In this document: in pieces, positions 39,470 through 51,400 of the stretch
How positions within the stretch are numbered: position 1 is the stretch's first letter
Layout of the letters: every line of letters starts with the position of its first letter
Assembly (NCBI RefSeq): GCF_028476545.1
Contig: NW_026732021.1
Location: forward strand, 248,001 to 312,000
Length of the DNA: 64,000 nt
Source: Physella acuta
Taxonomy: Eukaryota > Mollusca > Gastropoda > Physidae
Direction of reading: 5' to 3'
Made by a program: the position numbers and the translations under genes
Notes under the pieces: model-generated
Seen by the model: the letters and a program-made list of their open reading frames with translations, nothing else
Database searches by the model: none
What the model was told of the DNA's origin: nothing

Positions 39470-41581
39470 TTTCGATTTTAAAAAGTCATCATAAGTGCCG
39501 AAACATCACGATAGTGAAGAAAGAAAAAGCACACTAGGAAAGCTTTTATTCTTATAGGCCCTATATAATTAAAAAAACAAACAACAAACAAGCAATATAA
39601 TTATTATAGACTTTATTAAGCTTATAGCATTATTATTTATCACACCATGCACTGATGTAAAATACAGCATAACTAAAACAATAACGTGACTCATAACTAA
39701 AACAAAAACTTTTACATAGGGCCTACTTAAAAAGATATTTAAAACAGGACTGATAAGAAAGAAACTGGAAGTCAGTCAATTAATTTTAAGACTACAATCA
39801 ATATTAAAACTATATAAATTATAACTATGACGTATGTTTAGTAATATATTTTATCTGTGTTAGAAATTATTATATTAAAACTTCATTCAAGTAAAATGAT
39901 TGCTTGTAAAATGATTGCTTATTGTTTATAATTAATTTTTAAAATAGTTACATGACTGCTTGACAAAAAATAAAAATTACCACAGTGTTAACGTTAAAAT
40001 ACTTATCTTGTATGTTGAAGTAATCCCTAAAAAAATTAATAATTTTCTCAAGACCAAGATCTATTCTCAATACTGCATTACTTAAATACATTCATGAGAA
40101 TATGTTCCTTAATATACTAAAAATAAGTATAGGTGTATAGCAATTTTTTTTAATTTGAATATTTAAATTAACATCTACAATGAATTGAGAGAAATATGAA
40201 TGAAAATAAATATGATGGGGCGGGGGCTTGTTTTTTTTTACTGATTTTTTCACTTATCATGAGAAAGCTGATGTTATTTGTTGCACTTGTAAACAAAGTA
40301 AAATTTAAGTTCACTTTATATTTAAATTTTCTTATCTAATTTGTTAAATAAAAGTTAACTTTAAGATGAAACCAAATAAATAAAATAGAATTTGACCATA
40401 ACTTTTTTGCACTGTTTTACGAGCATGTAATTAATGGTGTTAATATTTTGGTATTTAGTCGATTTTATTTAATTATTCTTTTTTTGCTAGAGAGTTCGTT
40501 GAATTTCTTGTCATAATTTAGATTGGTTGATAGATCTATCTATGTTAAAAAATAATAATAAGTTGTTTTAGCCCAAACAAATTGTAGATCTAGAATCTAG
40601 ATCTTTATGTAATTAATCAAGAATAATAAGCTATCACTTTTTTAATTTAACTGTTTAAGTAGAGTAATTAGTATTAGAAAGCCCTACGCCTAACTTATTG
40701 TTATTATTAAATTATTAACTCGGGAAGAATAATATTATTCAAGTTGCCAGTTGGAAACGCGGAAGTTTGTTCCATAGAATAATAGAATTAGATTTTAGTA
40801 GATCTAGACTCTAGATCTAGAATCCTAGATCTAGACTTGCAGCATTCAGCATGAGATTTTAGAATTTAGATCTAGTTGTAATAGATTACGTCTATACTAT
40901 AGTCTATAGGCCCCTAAATAAAAATCTTAATATTATTATTACTAGCCTATTAATAACCTGTAGTTTCTCAGGGCCAACCTGTCCTATGATAATAATAATT
41001 TTATATGATGATTGTTTAGTTATTAATAGGCCTAAACTAATGAGGTAATGCCTAATGATTAGGATGACAATGGCTGTCACCACTGGATAGGAATCTGACA
41101 GTGATAGATGGCCTATAGCCTAGTATAGTATAGGATAGGGGCCTATAATGATAATGGCCTATAATATAACTATAAAACTGTAGGCCATACATATATTATG
41201 CTAATTTAACTTATTTATTTTTATTGTGTGGTGTAGTATCAAGGCCAAGGGTTCTAATTTCTTTCAAATAAAAAATTAAACTTTCCTATCTATCCCCTAT
41301 GTCTGGTTAATCCTCTTAAAATCAACTAGGCCTATAATCTACAACTATATTAATTTCATATTAATATAAACAGTGTAGGCCTGTATGCTAAAATAGTGGA
41401 TTAGTGACAGAGGACCAAGACTATTTAATTTAATATGTTCTGAGTTTGATACCAAGAGCTAGACTTTTGTTGTGGAAAGCAATTGATAAGGATTTTAAAA
41501 ATTCTTTGCAAAACAAAATACAAGGATTTTCAAGTTCACATTAATTACATCTAGTTGGTCAGACTGTAGAAACACCTGAAC
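39470..41581. promoter_or_regulatory. Divergent intergenic region between LSM8 and BRK1
   Basis: 2.1 kb separate the two start codons, which point away from each other, so both promoters should lie here. LSM8 is upstream of position 39,470 on the minus strand. No TATA box or core promoter could be assigned. TCTAGA/AGATCT clusters occur near 40,583-40,600 and 40,800-40,875, and AGGCCTA-type motifs at 40,905-41,390. No coding frame is supported. Confidence 0.5.
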
Positions 41582-44500
41582 ATGTCTTCCCATCATCCAC
41601 CTGCACACCAAAGACCACTTCAACAAGACTGGGCTAATAGAGAGTATGTGGAAGTCATAACTGGGAGTATTAAAAAAATCACAGATTTTCTAAACTCATT
41701 TGGTAGGTACAAAAAGTTAGTTCCTTTTCATCACTTTGTCTTAAAACTATGAGAATGGATATTTTAAAAATGTAGTTTTAGACTCAAATCATATATTTTT
41801 GTTTGTCTTCTCTCACCAGAATATGTAAACAAAAATCAAAGTAGAGCATGTGTGTCACTACTTCTCTACTTCTTAAATGCCACAAAATGGTTTCAATATT
41901 TGTAACAAACTTTCCCCAACCAAACAGTTCATATACAAGGTTCTACCCATATGCTGTCTAGTTACAGAGAATTTTTGATGAGTATATATTTTAAAAGATT
42001 TTGACAACTGAACATCATAAATTTTATTTACACAGACACATCTTGCAGATCAAGACTTGCGGTTCTTAATCAAAAGCTTACAGAGTTGGAGAGACGAGTA
42101 GAATATATTGAAGCTCGTGTATGTAATTAAATTTTACCAACATTATTTATTAGTTAATTAATAGTTTCATTTTATTGTCAGAATATATAACTGTTATTGA
42201 TTACTTACTTTAAATTTTGCATTAACTAATTGACTGTTTTAAGTTCCCAAGCCATATCAGGATGTTTTTTACAATTTAGCCTCACTTCTCTTTCATTATG
42301 CAATCAGAAGTTTAAGCAAAATGTTTTGTTTTCTAAAGTTTTTGTGCATTAGTATTTAAAGTTTACCATTCAGATACTCAAAATCATGATACAACAACAC
42401 CCTGCTTTAAAAAAATGTTTCAGTATTTATTATAATATTCCTGGTGATGTTACTTCAAGTTTGGTGTTCAAAGCACAATGATAAAAGATTCTACATTTTG
42501 CACTAAGTCATGATTTCTTATTATACCATAAATAATCATTACACCCCAAATTTGTAATATAAACATTGCAACAACATTAAAATATGATATTTAAAGGAAT
42601 TAAGCAGGGATCCAACACTTTCATTTGAACATTTTCTTTATTTACATGCAATTCGACAATGGTTTAATGTGGAATTTTTTAAACTCTAGCAACCGCTATA
42701 GTGAAGGTGACTTCAATTGTAAAGGTGCTTGTATTCTATCTTGTTACAACTGTTTGTTTCCAGATAATACAAAATGAGAACCTGTGTGAAAACCATAGAG
42801 ATGATAATGATATAGGTTCTGAACATTTTCTTTGAGTGTCTCACACATGCCTTCTGGGGTAAAACATTATATCTCAATGTCTTCCTTATGATCCCACTCC
42901 CTTAGTCTGCTGTTCTGCTGCGCTTTGTCAGTGACTGACATTGGTTTGGAAATGAATTTTTTAATAAACTGCTTGTAGAAGTTTTAAATTGTGTAAGCCT
43001 AGTTGCACCTTGCTTCATCTACTTTGTCTTTGTTTCTCAAGGACATTCCTTTTATTTAGTGGCTCAGCATGTATGATTTATTTTACTCATAATAGTCATA
43101 ACTAAATTAATTAATTTGATCTAAAAATTAAGCTTAATTGTTGTACATTACTAAAATAAGAAAAGAAATACACATGTACAAAAAGAGATGGTGATTTGAA
43201 GTTTTTTGAAAAACAATTACACTTTTAAAATCCTCTAAATTTGAAATATTTCATTTGATTTAAAATGTCACTGTTTCTATCAGGATTGCATCATTATTTA
43301 TAATATTTCTTTTTAAATATTTATGACAGATGGATACAGGTCTAGTTTTTTAAATGTTCATCTGCCCAGTCTCAGATCCATTTTCTGCTGTCTACAAACA
43401 ATGGAGTGTTTCCTCTTTTTATTTATTAAAAATTGATATAAAGAACAAATATTTTTGTCCTTTGGTCATAACCATTTGTAAAATGATAAAAGCATAAATG
43501 TTTTTTTAACTGATTGGAAGTAATTTTTTTTTCATTTTGAAAATCATTATCTCCTAGTTTTTCTATTTGTGCATTTTTTCACATAGTTATTTGTATTACA
43601 CAAACTTTATAGGTAGCAAGGGAAGTAAGGCAATATATTATGGAATCACTATCTGCCAAATGAGCTCATCTGTTTATCTTTTGAAAGTCTATTCTTTACA
43701 TAAATAACATCATGCTGACTCTTTTACAAGGTTTTATTCTACCATCCCCTCTAAATATGCAGCCCTAAGATATTAAGGAAAGTAGCAAGCATTCACTTTT
43801 ATTTAATACTAGGCATCTTGGTTGGTAAAAATTGCAATAACTCATCATAACACATTATCTGTAATAACTTAATTTACAGTTTATATAACATATTTTATTA
43901 TATAATTAACATCAAATAAAGTAAGCACCATGATGTTGTTTTTACCTTTTCATTTGCTTCATCTGAACTGTCTTATACACAATATAGAAGGGAATGAAAA
44001 GTTATTGAAAGGCTATAGAAATAAATAAAAGAAATGCTCTTGGTTTTCACCAAAACTTTCCTCAAGTGATTTTGTTCACAGCCCTTTATGTGTACACAAT
44101 GTGGTCATTTTTTCAACAACCTTATGTGTGTGCATAATCTATAAATCTGGTCATACGTGCACAAGCTGTAAAATCTAGTCATTGTACACAAGCTGTAAAT
44201 CTGGTCATTTTTTCAACAACCTTATTTGTGTGCATAATCTATAAATCTGGTCATATGTGCACAAGCTGTAAAATCCAGTCATTTCTGTCGACATGCTGTT
44301 TACACAATATAATAGCTCTGTAAATCTGGTCATTTTGTTCACAACCAGACAGGTTGGTCATATTGTTTCTTTGTTTACATGTAAACACCATTTTTAAATT
44401 AACATACACACTCTTTTACTAACATCTTAAATTTTTTTTTATTTGTCTTGCTAGTACTCATTTTTTTTTTTTTTTTGTCAAAATCCTTTACAATACAAGT

Positions 44501-46086
44501 TTACACCCATTCAAGTTTCTATGGCTGGTTAAGATTGCTCTTTTGTTGGCATACCTTATTATCTTATTTATAACAAGAAAAATTCGTACTTTTAACTTGT
44601 AAATTTAATACTTCATTTATTAAGTAAGATAAATTCACTATAAGGACACAGATTCAGAATGATTGGTCAGTTGTTATATATTTTAAGTTACTATCTTTAA
44701 ATTTACCACATTGTAATTCTTGTTATACTTAGTAAACTAAAAAGGTTGAAATTCAAACAAGTCTAAAAACTTTATTGTTTTGGCACTAGTGTATGTTTTC
44801 TATGTTTGTGAATATTTCCTCTTTATCAGATTTCATGGTTGATGTAGCAATACTATTCAACTGTTTGACCATAATGTAAAAACATTTTAATTGGAATACA
44901 CAATTGAATTTATCAACATGAATAACCTTTGGCTTAAATCTATAAACTGAGAAAACCTAGGCATTCCCAAAAATTATCATTTAGCAATTGCTTGACACTT
45001 CTGGTTAAAGCAATTTATGATGTGTGATATCATTTATGATAATCATTTCCTTGAGTGATGCTTTCAAACTAATGAGTTTACTGGTTGATCTGCATGTGTT
45101 TTGATAAGCTCGTGTTAAAAAAACTTCATTTCTGTTCTCGACACTTTGAGATCGAGGCATGAATTTGGCCATTTTTTAACCATCTAACTTTTGTTTACAT
45201 TGAGCATGTTTTGAAGACTTGAAAACAATTCACTGTGTTGTGAGTTTAATGTACTCAACCATTTTGGCATGTGTGGCTATTTTAACAGAGTTGAAATAAA
45301 ATTTACCATGCACCATATACACACTAGATAAAATTATCCTGAGTGATTTTTAGATCATGGCTCACACAACTTTGCGTTACAATTTTAACGGAGGTAAAGT
45401 AGAATTTGCCATGCACCAATTACTCTCTAAGTAAAATTATAAAGAGTGTGCTTTAGATCATAGCTCACACAACTGAATATTTTAATGGCAGTTTGGTGCT
45501 GGTAGTTTGAATATATGTAGTTGAAATCCTAAACACATTTTATACTTTTTACTTTGGATTGAAGGAATGTATTAGATGCTGAGAATTTTACAGTACTTCA
45601 GATTTTACCCAGTTTGATACTATTTTTGAAAAATCCTTTGGAAATTATTTGAACATGTCAAAATCAATATTAAGCTTTAAAATAATTATGAAGAAATTCA
45701 CTGGAATTCTTGTGAAGATTTTTAAAATCAATAAATATAAAAAATTGGAAGAAATAATTTCAATTTAGAAGATTCTGCATCAGTCATTCGGTTTAAAGTT
45801 GTTTCCTGGAAAATCATTGTTCTTAAATCACGTTGTTCTTCTGTAATTGTTGAGGTATTAACTAGACAGTATACAATATGAATAAGGTAAAGATTTCTCA
45901 CATTAATGTTATGTCAGGCTATTAATAAACTTATTTTCACTGCATTGAGATTTCTCTTTTTTTTTTCCTTGCTAGCTATACTAGAACTGATGCTTATACA
46001 TTTTTTAAATAAAACTTGTATATAATCTCTTTACTTGAGGATGAAAATTTATTTTTCAGGTAACTAAAGGAGAGACACTTTCCTAG
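41582..46086 (+). CDS. BRK1: BRICK1, subunit of the SCAR/WAVE actin-nucleation complex (76 aa, complete)
   Basis: BRK1 (HSPC300) is the smallest subunit of the WAVE regulatory complex, which links Rac signalling to Arp2/3 at the cell cortex. Exons 41,582-41,702, 42,036-42,118 and 46,060-46,086 (TAG) sum to 77 codons. The protein has [20 protein letters not shown], then [20 protein letters not shown], then [22 protein letters not shown], an almost collinear match to human BRK1 with its heptad helix. Only the first dozen residues diverge. The last exon encodes just eight residues and follows a 3.9-kb intron. A poly(A) signal AATAAA lies at 46,185 and another at 46,716. Too short for standard ORF thresholds, but the identification is unambiguous. 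Confidence 0.98.
44050..44350 (+). repeat. Degenerate tandem repeat in BRK1 intron 2
   Basis: Phrases such as GTGTGCATAATCTATAAATC, TGGTCAT, ACAAGCTGTAAAATC and TTTTTTCAACAACCTTAT recur, with a larger unit of about 120 bp present twice (44,108 and 44,209). Confidence 0.65.
45278..45480 (+). repeat. ~110-bp direct duplication in BRK1 intron 2
   Basis: ACCATGCACCATATACACACTAG...TTTAGATCATGGCTCACACAACT and GCCATGCACCAATTACTCTC...TTTAGATCATAGCTCACACAACT are diverged tandem copies. The rest of this 3.9-kb intron is unremarkable AT-rich sequence. Confidence 0.65.
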
Positions 46087-48447
46087 AACCGGAACAAAAC
46101 ATGAAACCATAAAGAGTTTCAGATGAAGAATTTGTTGAAATCTTTTTTAAATTATTCAGCAAAATGTAATTAATTTGTTTTGTAAATAAATTCACATGTA
46201 GACTATTGTTTCCTTCTCTGCAACTAAAGTAATGTTTTTTAGCTTATTGTTTTTTCTTTCTTTCTACTTAGCTACATATTTTTGATGTTGCAAAGTCAGT
46301 AAAATAATTATAGTTCATATAATCTTAATCTTTTAAAAAGTGTCCTATCTATAGTTTGAGTGTTGAACTAAAATGGTTAAAATAATTTAGCCTAAAAGAT
46401 AAAAAATAGTTGCTGCGTATGAAAACATTTTTAGCAAATATGGACTGGAAAAAAAAGTAATGTTGGAATGTTAGTAGTAAGAAGAAAAACAATCAATAGA
46501 AATATTTATCTTCCTCCTCTATTTCTGTCTTATATGATTATTTTGTATTGGCTGTAGGTACATTGCATTGCCGTTACTGTTGAAGTGTTTGCCTGTAATA
46601 TGTTTAGAATTATCTTGTCTCATCCCACTTGACAGTTGTGTATGAGCCAGTTATTTTGTTAACTTTAAAACTAGTCAGGTAAACTTTCCACCACAACTTG
46701 TGTTGATCCAGGAACAATAAAACCTGCATGTAATTGATGTGGTCATTCAAGTTTTGATCTGGTGTTTACAGAATGTCTGATTTCAAAATAAATTAAACAA
46801 TAGACTTGCTTTATAATGTGTTTTTTTAGTTAACTCCAAAGCTTGAAGAGCTCTTGTTAGCTGAGTGAAGCCACACAAAGTTTTCAAATTGTTTTTGTGT
46901 AAAAATAGTTAAAAGAGTTAACAGATGAATTTTGAAATTCTATTTATTTATCTTATATAAATAAACATCAATTTAAAAGATGCATTATATGTTGTTTTGA
47001 TACTTTTCACAAATGTTATAAAATATAATTAGAAAACAAATCTTAAAATAATTTGTGTTGAGTTACAATAGTACATTACCTAAACTAAAACAAGCATAAT
47101 AAATCAGTGCAACTGTTGAAAAATTAGAAGACTGCAAGATTCTTAACATGATGGACAAAACATTATTTTTTAATTCCTAAAATGATACTGAGATGCCATT
47201 TTAAAAACATGTATATCAAGTAAGTTAGAGTGATCTGCCTTCAGTCAGGTTACTGGCGTTGGAATAAATTTGATTATGTGACTGAAAAAAGCTAATGGCA
47301 AGTGAATACATTCTTAAATCTTAGAAACTTTGTTTATGATCTTTTTTAAAAAATATTTTACAAATGGCTATGTTGAAGAGGAATTTTTTAATTTTACAAC
47401 TGTCCAATCAGACTGAATATAAACAAATCTCAAATGTACAGCGAGATACAAGAACATGTAAAACACAAATTTTACCTGAAAAATAAATTATTGTTGAATA
47501 CATTTTATCACAGTAAGAGAAAGAACATTAATGAGACATAAACAATTATTTTTAAGATGTTTTCAAAAAATAAATAAAAGTCATAATTAAAAAAACATTA
47601 AGAACAGCTCAGCAAAATACATACAGACGGATATATATTTAATTAATATTTTTTTCAGAATGATCATAGCTTATTAAAAAGGTGTTTGTAGGCAATAAAA
47701 ATATGAATTAGAATTGTAAAAAGTGTTTCAAATAATTTCAGTATGGGTTATCACAGAGTAATGAGGGCTGTTTAATTTTTTAACATTTAACATGCAGCAA
47801 ACTGTTAGTGTTAGGTACACACACATGTATTTCACCTACTTTAAGGCACTGTCTTTTAAAATCCACTTTTCACATATTTTATTTGTTTGCAATCATGGTT
47901 AAATGTTTATTTTGATTAATGCAGATAAACCTAAAAATACTAATTCCTTGAGGGAAAATTATTTAAAATACTCTTACTGTGAATGTATCAGGTTTTTCAA
48001 CTTTTCAATGTATGACAATATATTTGGACTATCAGATAAAAATAGTCAGGATTAGTCGTTTTTTTTAAATTCTAAATATACATGCCTATGCAGCTCTGAA
48101 ACACTTATAAGCTTTCTGATTTTACAAGTATATATATATATATAATAGATTACTGCATATATTCAAAAAGGTTTACTATGCGGGATAAAAAGAAATTCCC
48201 TTTATCTTTCAACAATATAGATGAAGCATGGTTTTAAATTATCATATGAATAAAGCTTTTTAAAATGGATGATATGATTACACCAACATACTGCTTATAT
48301 CAATATCATTGTTTGGTTAATTGATTAGATCTATTCATTTATTCTGTTTATCATTATAATATCATTTAGTTAATTAATTAGAGCTATTCATTAATTCTGT
48401 TTATCACAATATCATTGTTTAGTTAATTAATTAGAGCTATTAATTTG
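46087..48447. other. BRK1 3' UTR and convergent intergenic stretch
   Basis: AT-rich, no supported gene. It includes candidate BRK1 poly(A) signals (46,185; 46,716) and a diverged ~55-bp tandem repeat near 48,305-48,445 (ATATCATTGTTTAGTTAATT type) just downstream of the stop codon of the minus-strand gene. Confidence 0.5.
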
Positions 48448-51400
48448 TTAGACATAATGCATTAACTTCTTTGCACTAGCTGGTCGTGGCAACACCTTGT
48501 GTGGGTGATGAATATGTGGAGCCACACATGCCAAGTACGGAGACTTTTCCAGCATACCCAGGCTGTGGGCCTCACAACAGGCTGAATAGGGGCGCTTGTT
48601 GATCGAGAGATTGTTTTTCTTGGATCGCATGCGTGGGCTTGGAGATCTCTTTTTACGAAATTCAGGAGATCTGTGTTTAGGAACTTCTGCTACAAAAATT
48701 CTTTCCGTTCCTCCCGCGTTACTTGTGATCCCGTTGAGAGAAGCAAATTTCATTTCTAAACGTGAGGACAATTCACTAGAGCAGCTCGGGGACTGGGCAC
48801 GATGAGCTCGATGACGAGTCTGGACAGCCACTACGTTAGGTAGCTGGAGGGCTAAAACAACAAACATGAAGCAGACTTAAATTATGAACAAAGCTTTAAG
48901 TCTAGAACGTCCCACATAATACAATTAGCTGGAGGGCTAAAACAACAAACATGAAGCAGGCTTAAATCATGAACAAAGCTTTAAGTCTTGAACCTCCCAC
49001 ATAATACAATTAGTTTGTCTTTGATTGCAAAAAAACTGGTGTGCTATCTATTAATATACTTAGGAATACTCAATGAAGGAATACTTTGATAGTAAAATAA
49101 AACTAAACTTGACCAAAAATGGTAGCAGAACAAAACTGTCTGATCATATAGAAACAAATAAAGAAAACGAGTATGCAAAATCTCCAACCATTTGGAACTC
49201 AATTTTTAAGCATTTGTTGAGTGTAAATAGCAGCACAGTGTAAAAAATTTGACCTCTCTTACCCATGACCTCATCAATGGTTGTGTCACTCTTACAGCAG
49301 TCACAGTTGGCGACAAAACACGGCTGCTTGAGAACCTCACTCACTGTGTGTCTCATAAAACTTTCAAATGCAGAATACTCAAGAGCACAGTAACGTCCAT
49401 GCCAGGCAATGTATCCTAGTCAAAATGTAAAGTAAAACAATATTTAAAAGGCATTCATATGTGCAGAATCTGCTTATTAATTTGTATTAGGATCCAAATT
49501 TCAAATGGAAATTAAAAAAAAATGTATCTACTGTTATTATGTTAATGTTATTTTATTTAAATAATAAATTTCTGCTTCTTGATTGCTACTGTGGAGCAGC
49601 TGGTAAAGTAAAAATATATCAGATTACACGACAAGTAAGACTGTGATTACCATCAGGGTGGATGAACAACAAAGTTGGAACACCAGCGATGCCCAGCAGC
49701 TCTGCCAAATCCATGGGTTTTTCTCCTGTTTTATCAGCCTCCACCTTAGAGTCTGTGACAACAAAACAAAATTAAATCTTTCTAACTAATCAACAAGGTT
49801 TCAACAATTTGCTGCTTTAGCTTGAATTTTAGCAATTCAATAATTTTAGATTTAATTTAGGTAAAACTATTTACTAATCAGATCAGTTAAAAAAAAGATG
49901 AATGATTTAACCTATTTTAAATCAAAATCTTACCACGACTTCTGCTATTCTGAGTTTTATAAAAATGTGAATCACATTCCGATGTTATGTGCCAGACAGA
50001 TTTATCCTCAAACCAGTTGTTGGTGGTAATTGTGTGTCTCAGCAGTTTTTTCTCTTCAGGTTTGGATGGGCCACAGGCTACAGCCACAAAGGACATCTAA
50101 AAAATATTTTTTTATTAATATCTGTTCTATTGGATATTGAGAAGTCAAACATTTTTCTCATAGAAATTGCAGTAGATGCAAATAAATACATATCCTTCAT
50201 AATCATCATCTCCCTACAGTTGTAGTTTAACTGATCAAAGCTGATTACAGCATGTGTAACTTAAGCTTTTATTCAAGAACTTTAAGTAAGCAAACATTTG
50301 TCTAAGTTTAAATATATCTAAGGACAAATAACAAATTATATATAGCTCTACAAATAGTAATAGTGTTAAATCACTTAATAATATAAGAGAAGAAGTGCAT
50401 TAAAAAAACTGGTTACCTCTGCTGTATTCTCTCTGGCATATCTAATAAAGCTGTCCATGTATTTCTGGGAGGCTAAACACCAAGGTGTCCAGAACAAAAT
50501 GGCAGTCGGGCAACTTCTTTTATGTGTGGACATTAGTGGCTTGAATTCTCCATCAAATATGTCATATAAATTGCAAGATGGAAGTGGGACTTGCTTGCTT
50601 AGGAGCCCCTGATTGGCTAGTTTTTTAGCCACTTGTCTTTCATATACTATAGAATCTTGAAATTTACAGCAGCCACTAGCTGGGTATCTATGATGTAAAA
50701 GTAATCTTTAAATAGATTTCTAAATGACTTAAAACTATAACAGAGGCTTAAAAATATTTTTTATAAAATCAATCAACAGGTAGTAAAATAAAAACTAAGA
50801 CAAAAAAAGTCAAATACGATCAAACTATATTTACAAAAATACATCTAATGACAATCTAGAATTGTAGTTACAAGCAATTAAAATCATAACATCTAATCTA
50901 TTTTTCAACAATGATAGTGTAAGAACTTACTTAGCATCTTGTTTATGAATACCATGATAGCAGTAAAATGTAAAAGGCTTGAAGGGAGTGGAAAGCACTT
51001 CAATGACATTGGACTCTTCACTTGTACCCTGAGGTTTGCTGCTGGCTGCCACCATGGAAATTTTGTAGCTTGGCTGATCCAGTCCCAGCTGAGAGAAAAC
51101 ATTTTTGGTGAAATAAAAACATTTTTATACAAACTTATTTTTTTTTTTTTTTTTTTTTTACAAGAAACTGATATTGCCTTACTAAATATAACTAATTTTG
51201 TGGTGTAAAATTGCAGTTGCTTTATAAACATGTGTAGACTGACCTGGATTCTGAGCGTTTTGATGCCAGAATGGATCGGACTTCCATATTGTTTACCATC
51301 AACCAAAACTTTGAACTCTGAAATCTGGATGTCAGGGTTGGACTGTGGGCACTGCCAACTTACAAGAGCACTCAGCTGACCGGTGCAGGTGTCCAAAGCA

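Noticed and set aside
43000-46000. Search for a gene or small RNA inside the 3.9-kb BRK1 intron
   Set aside because: Only AT-rich sequence and degenerate repeats were seen; no supported tRNA, snoRNA box pair or exon.
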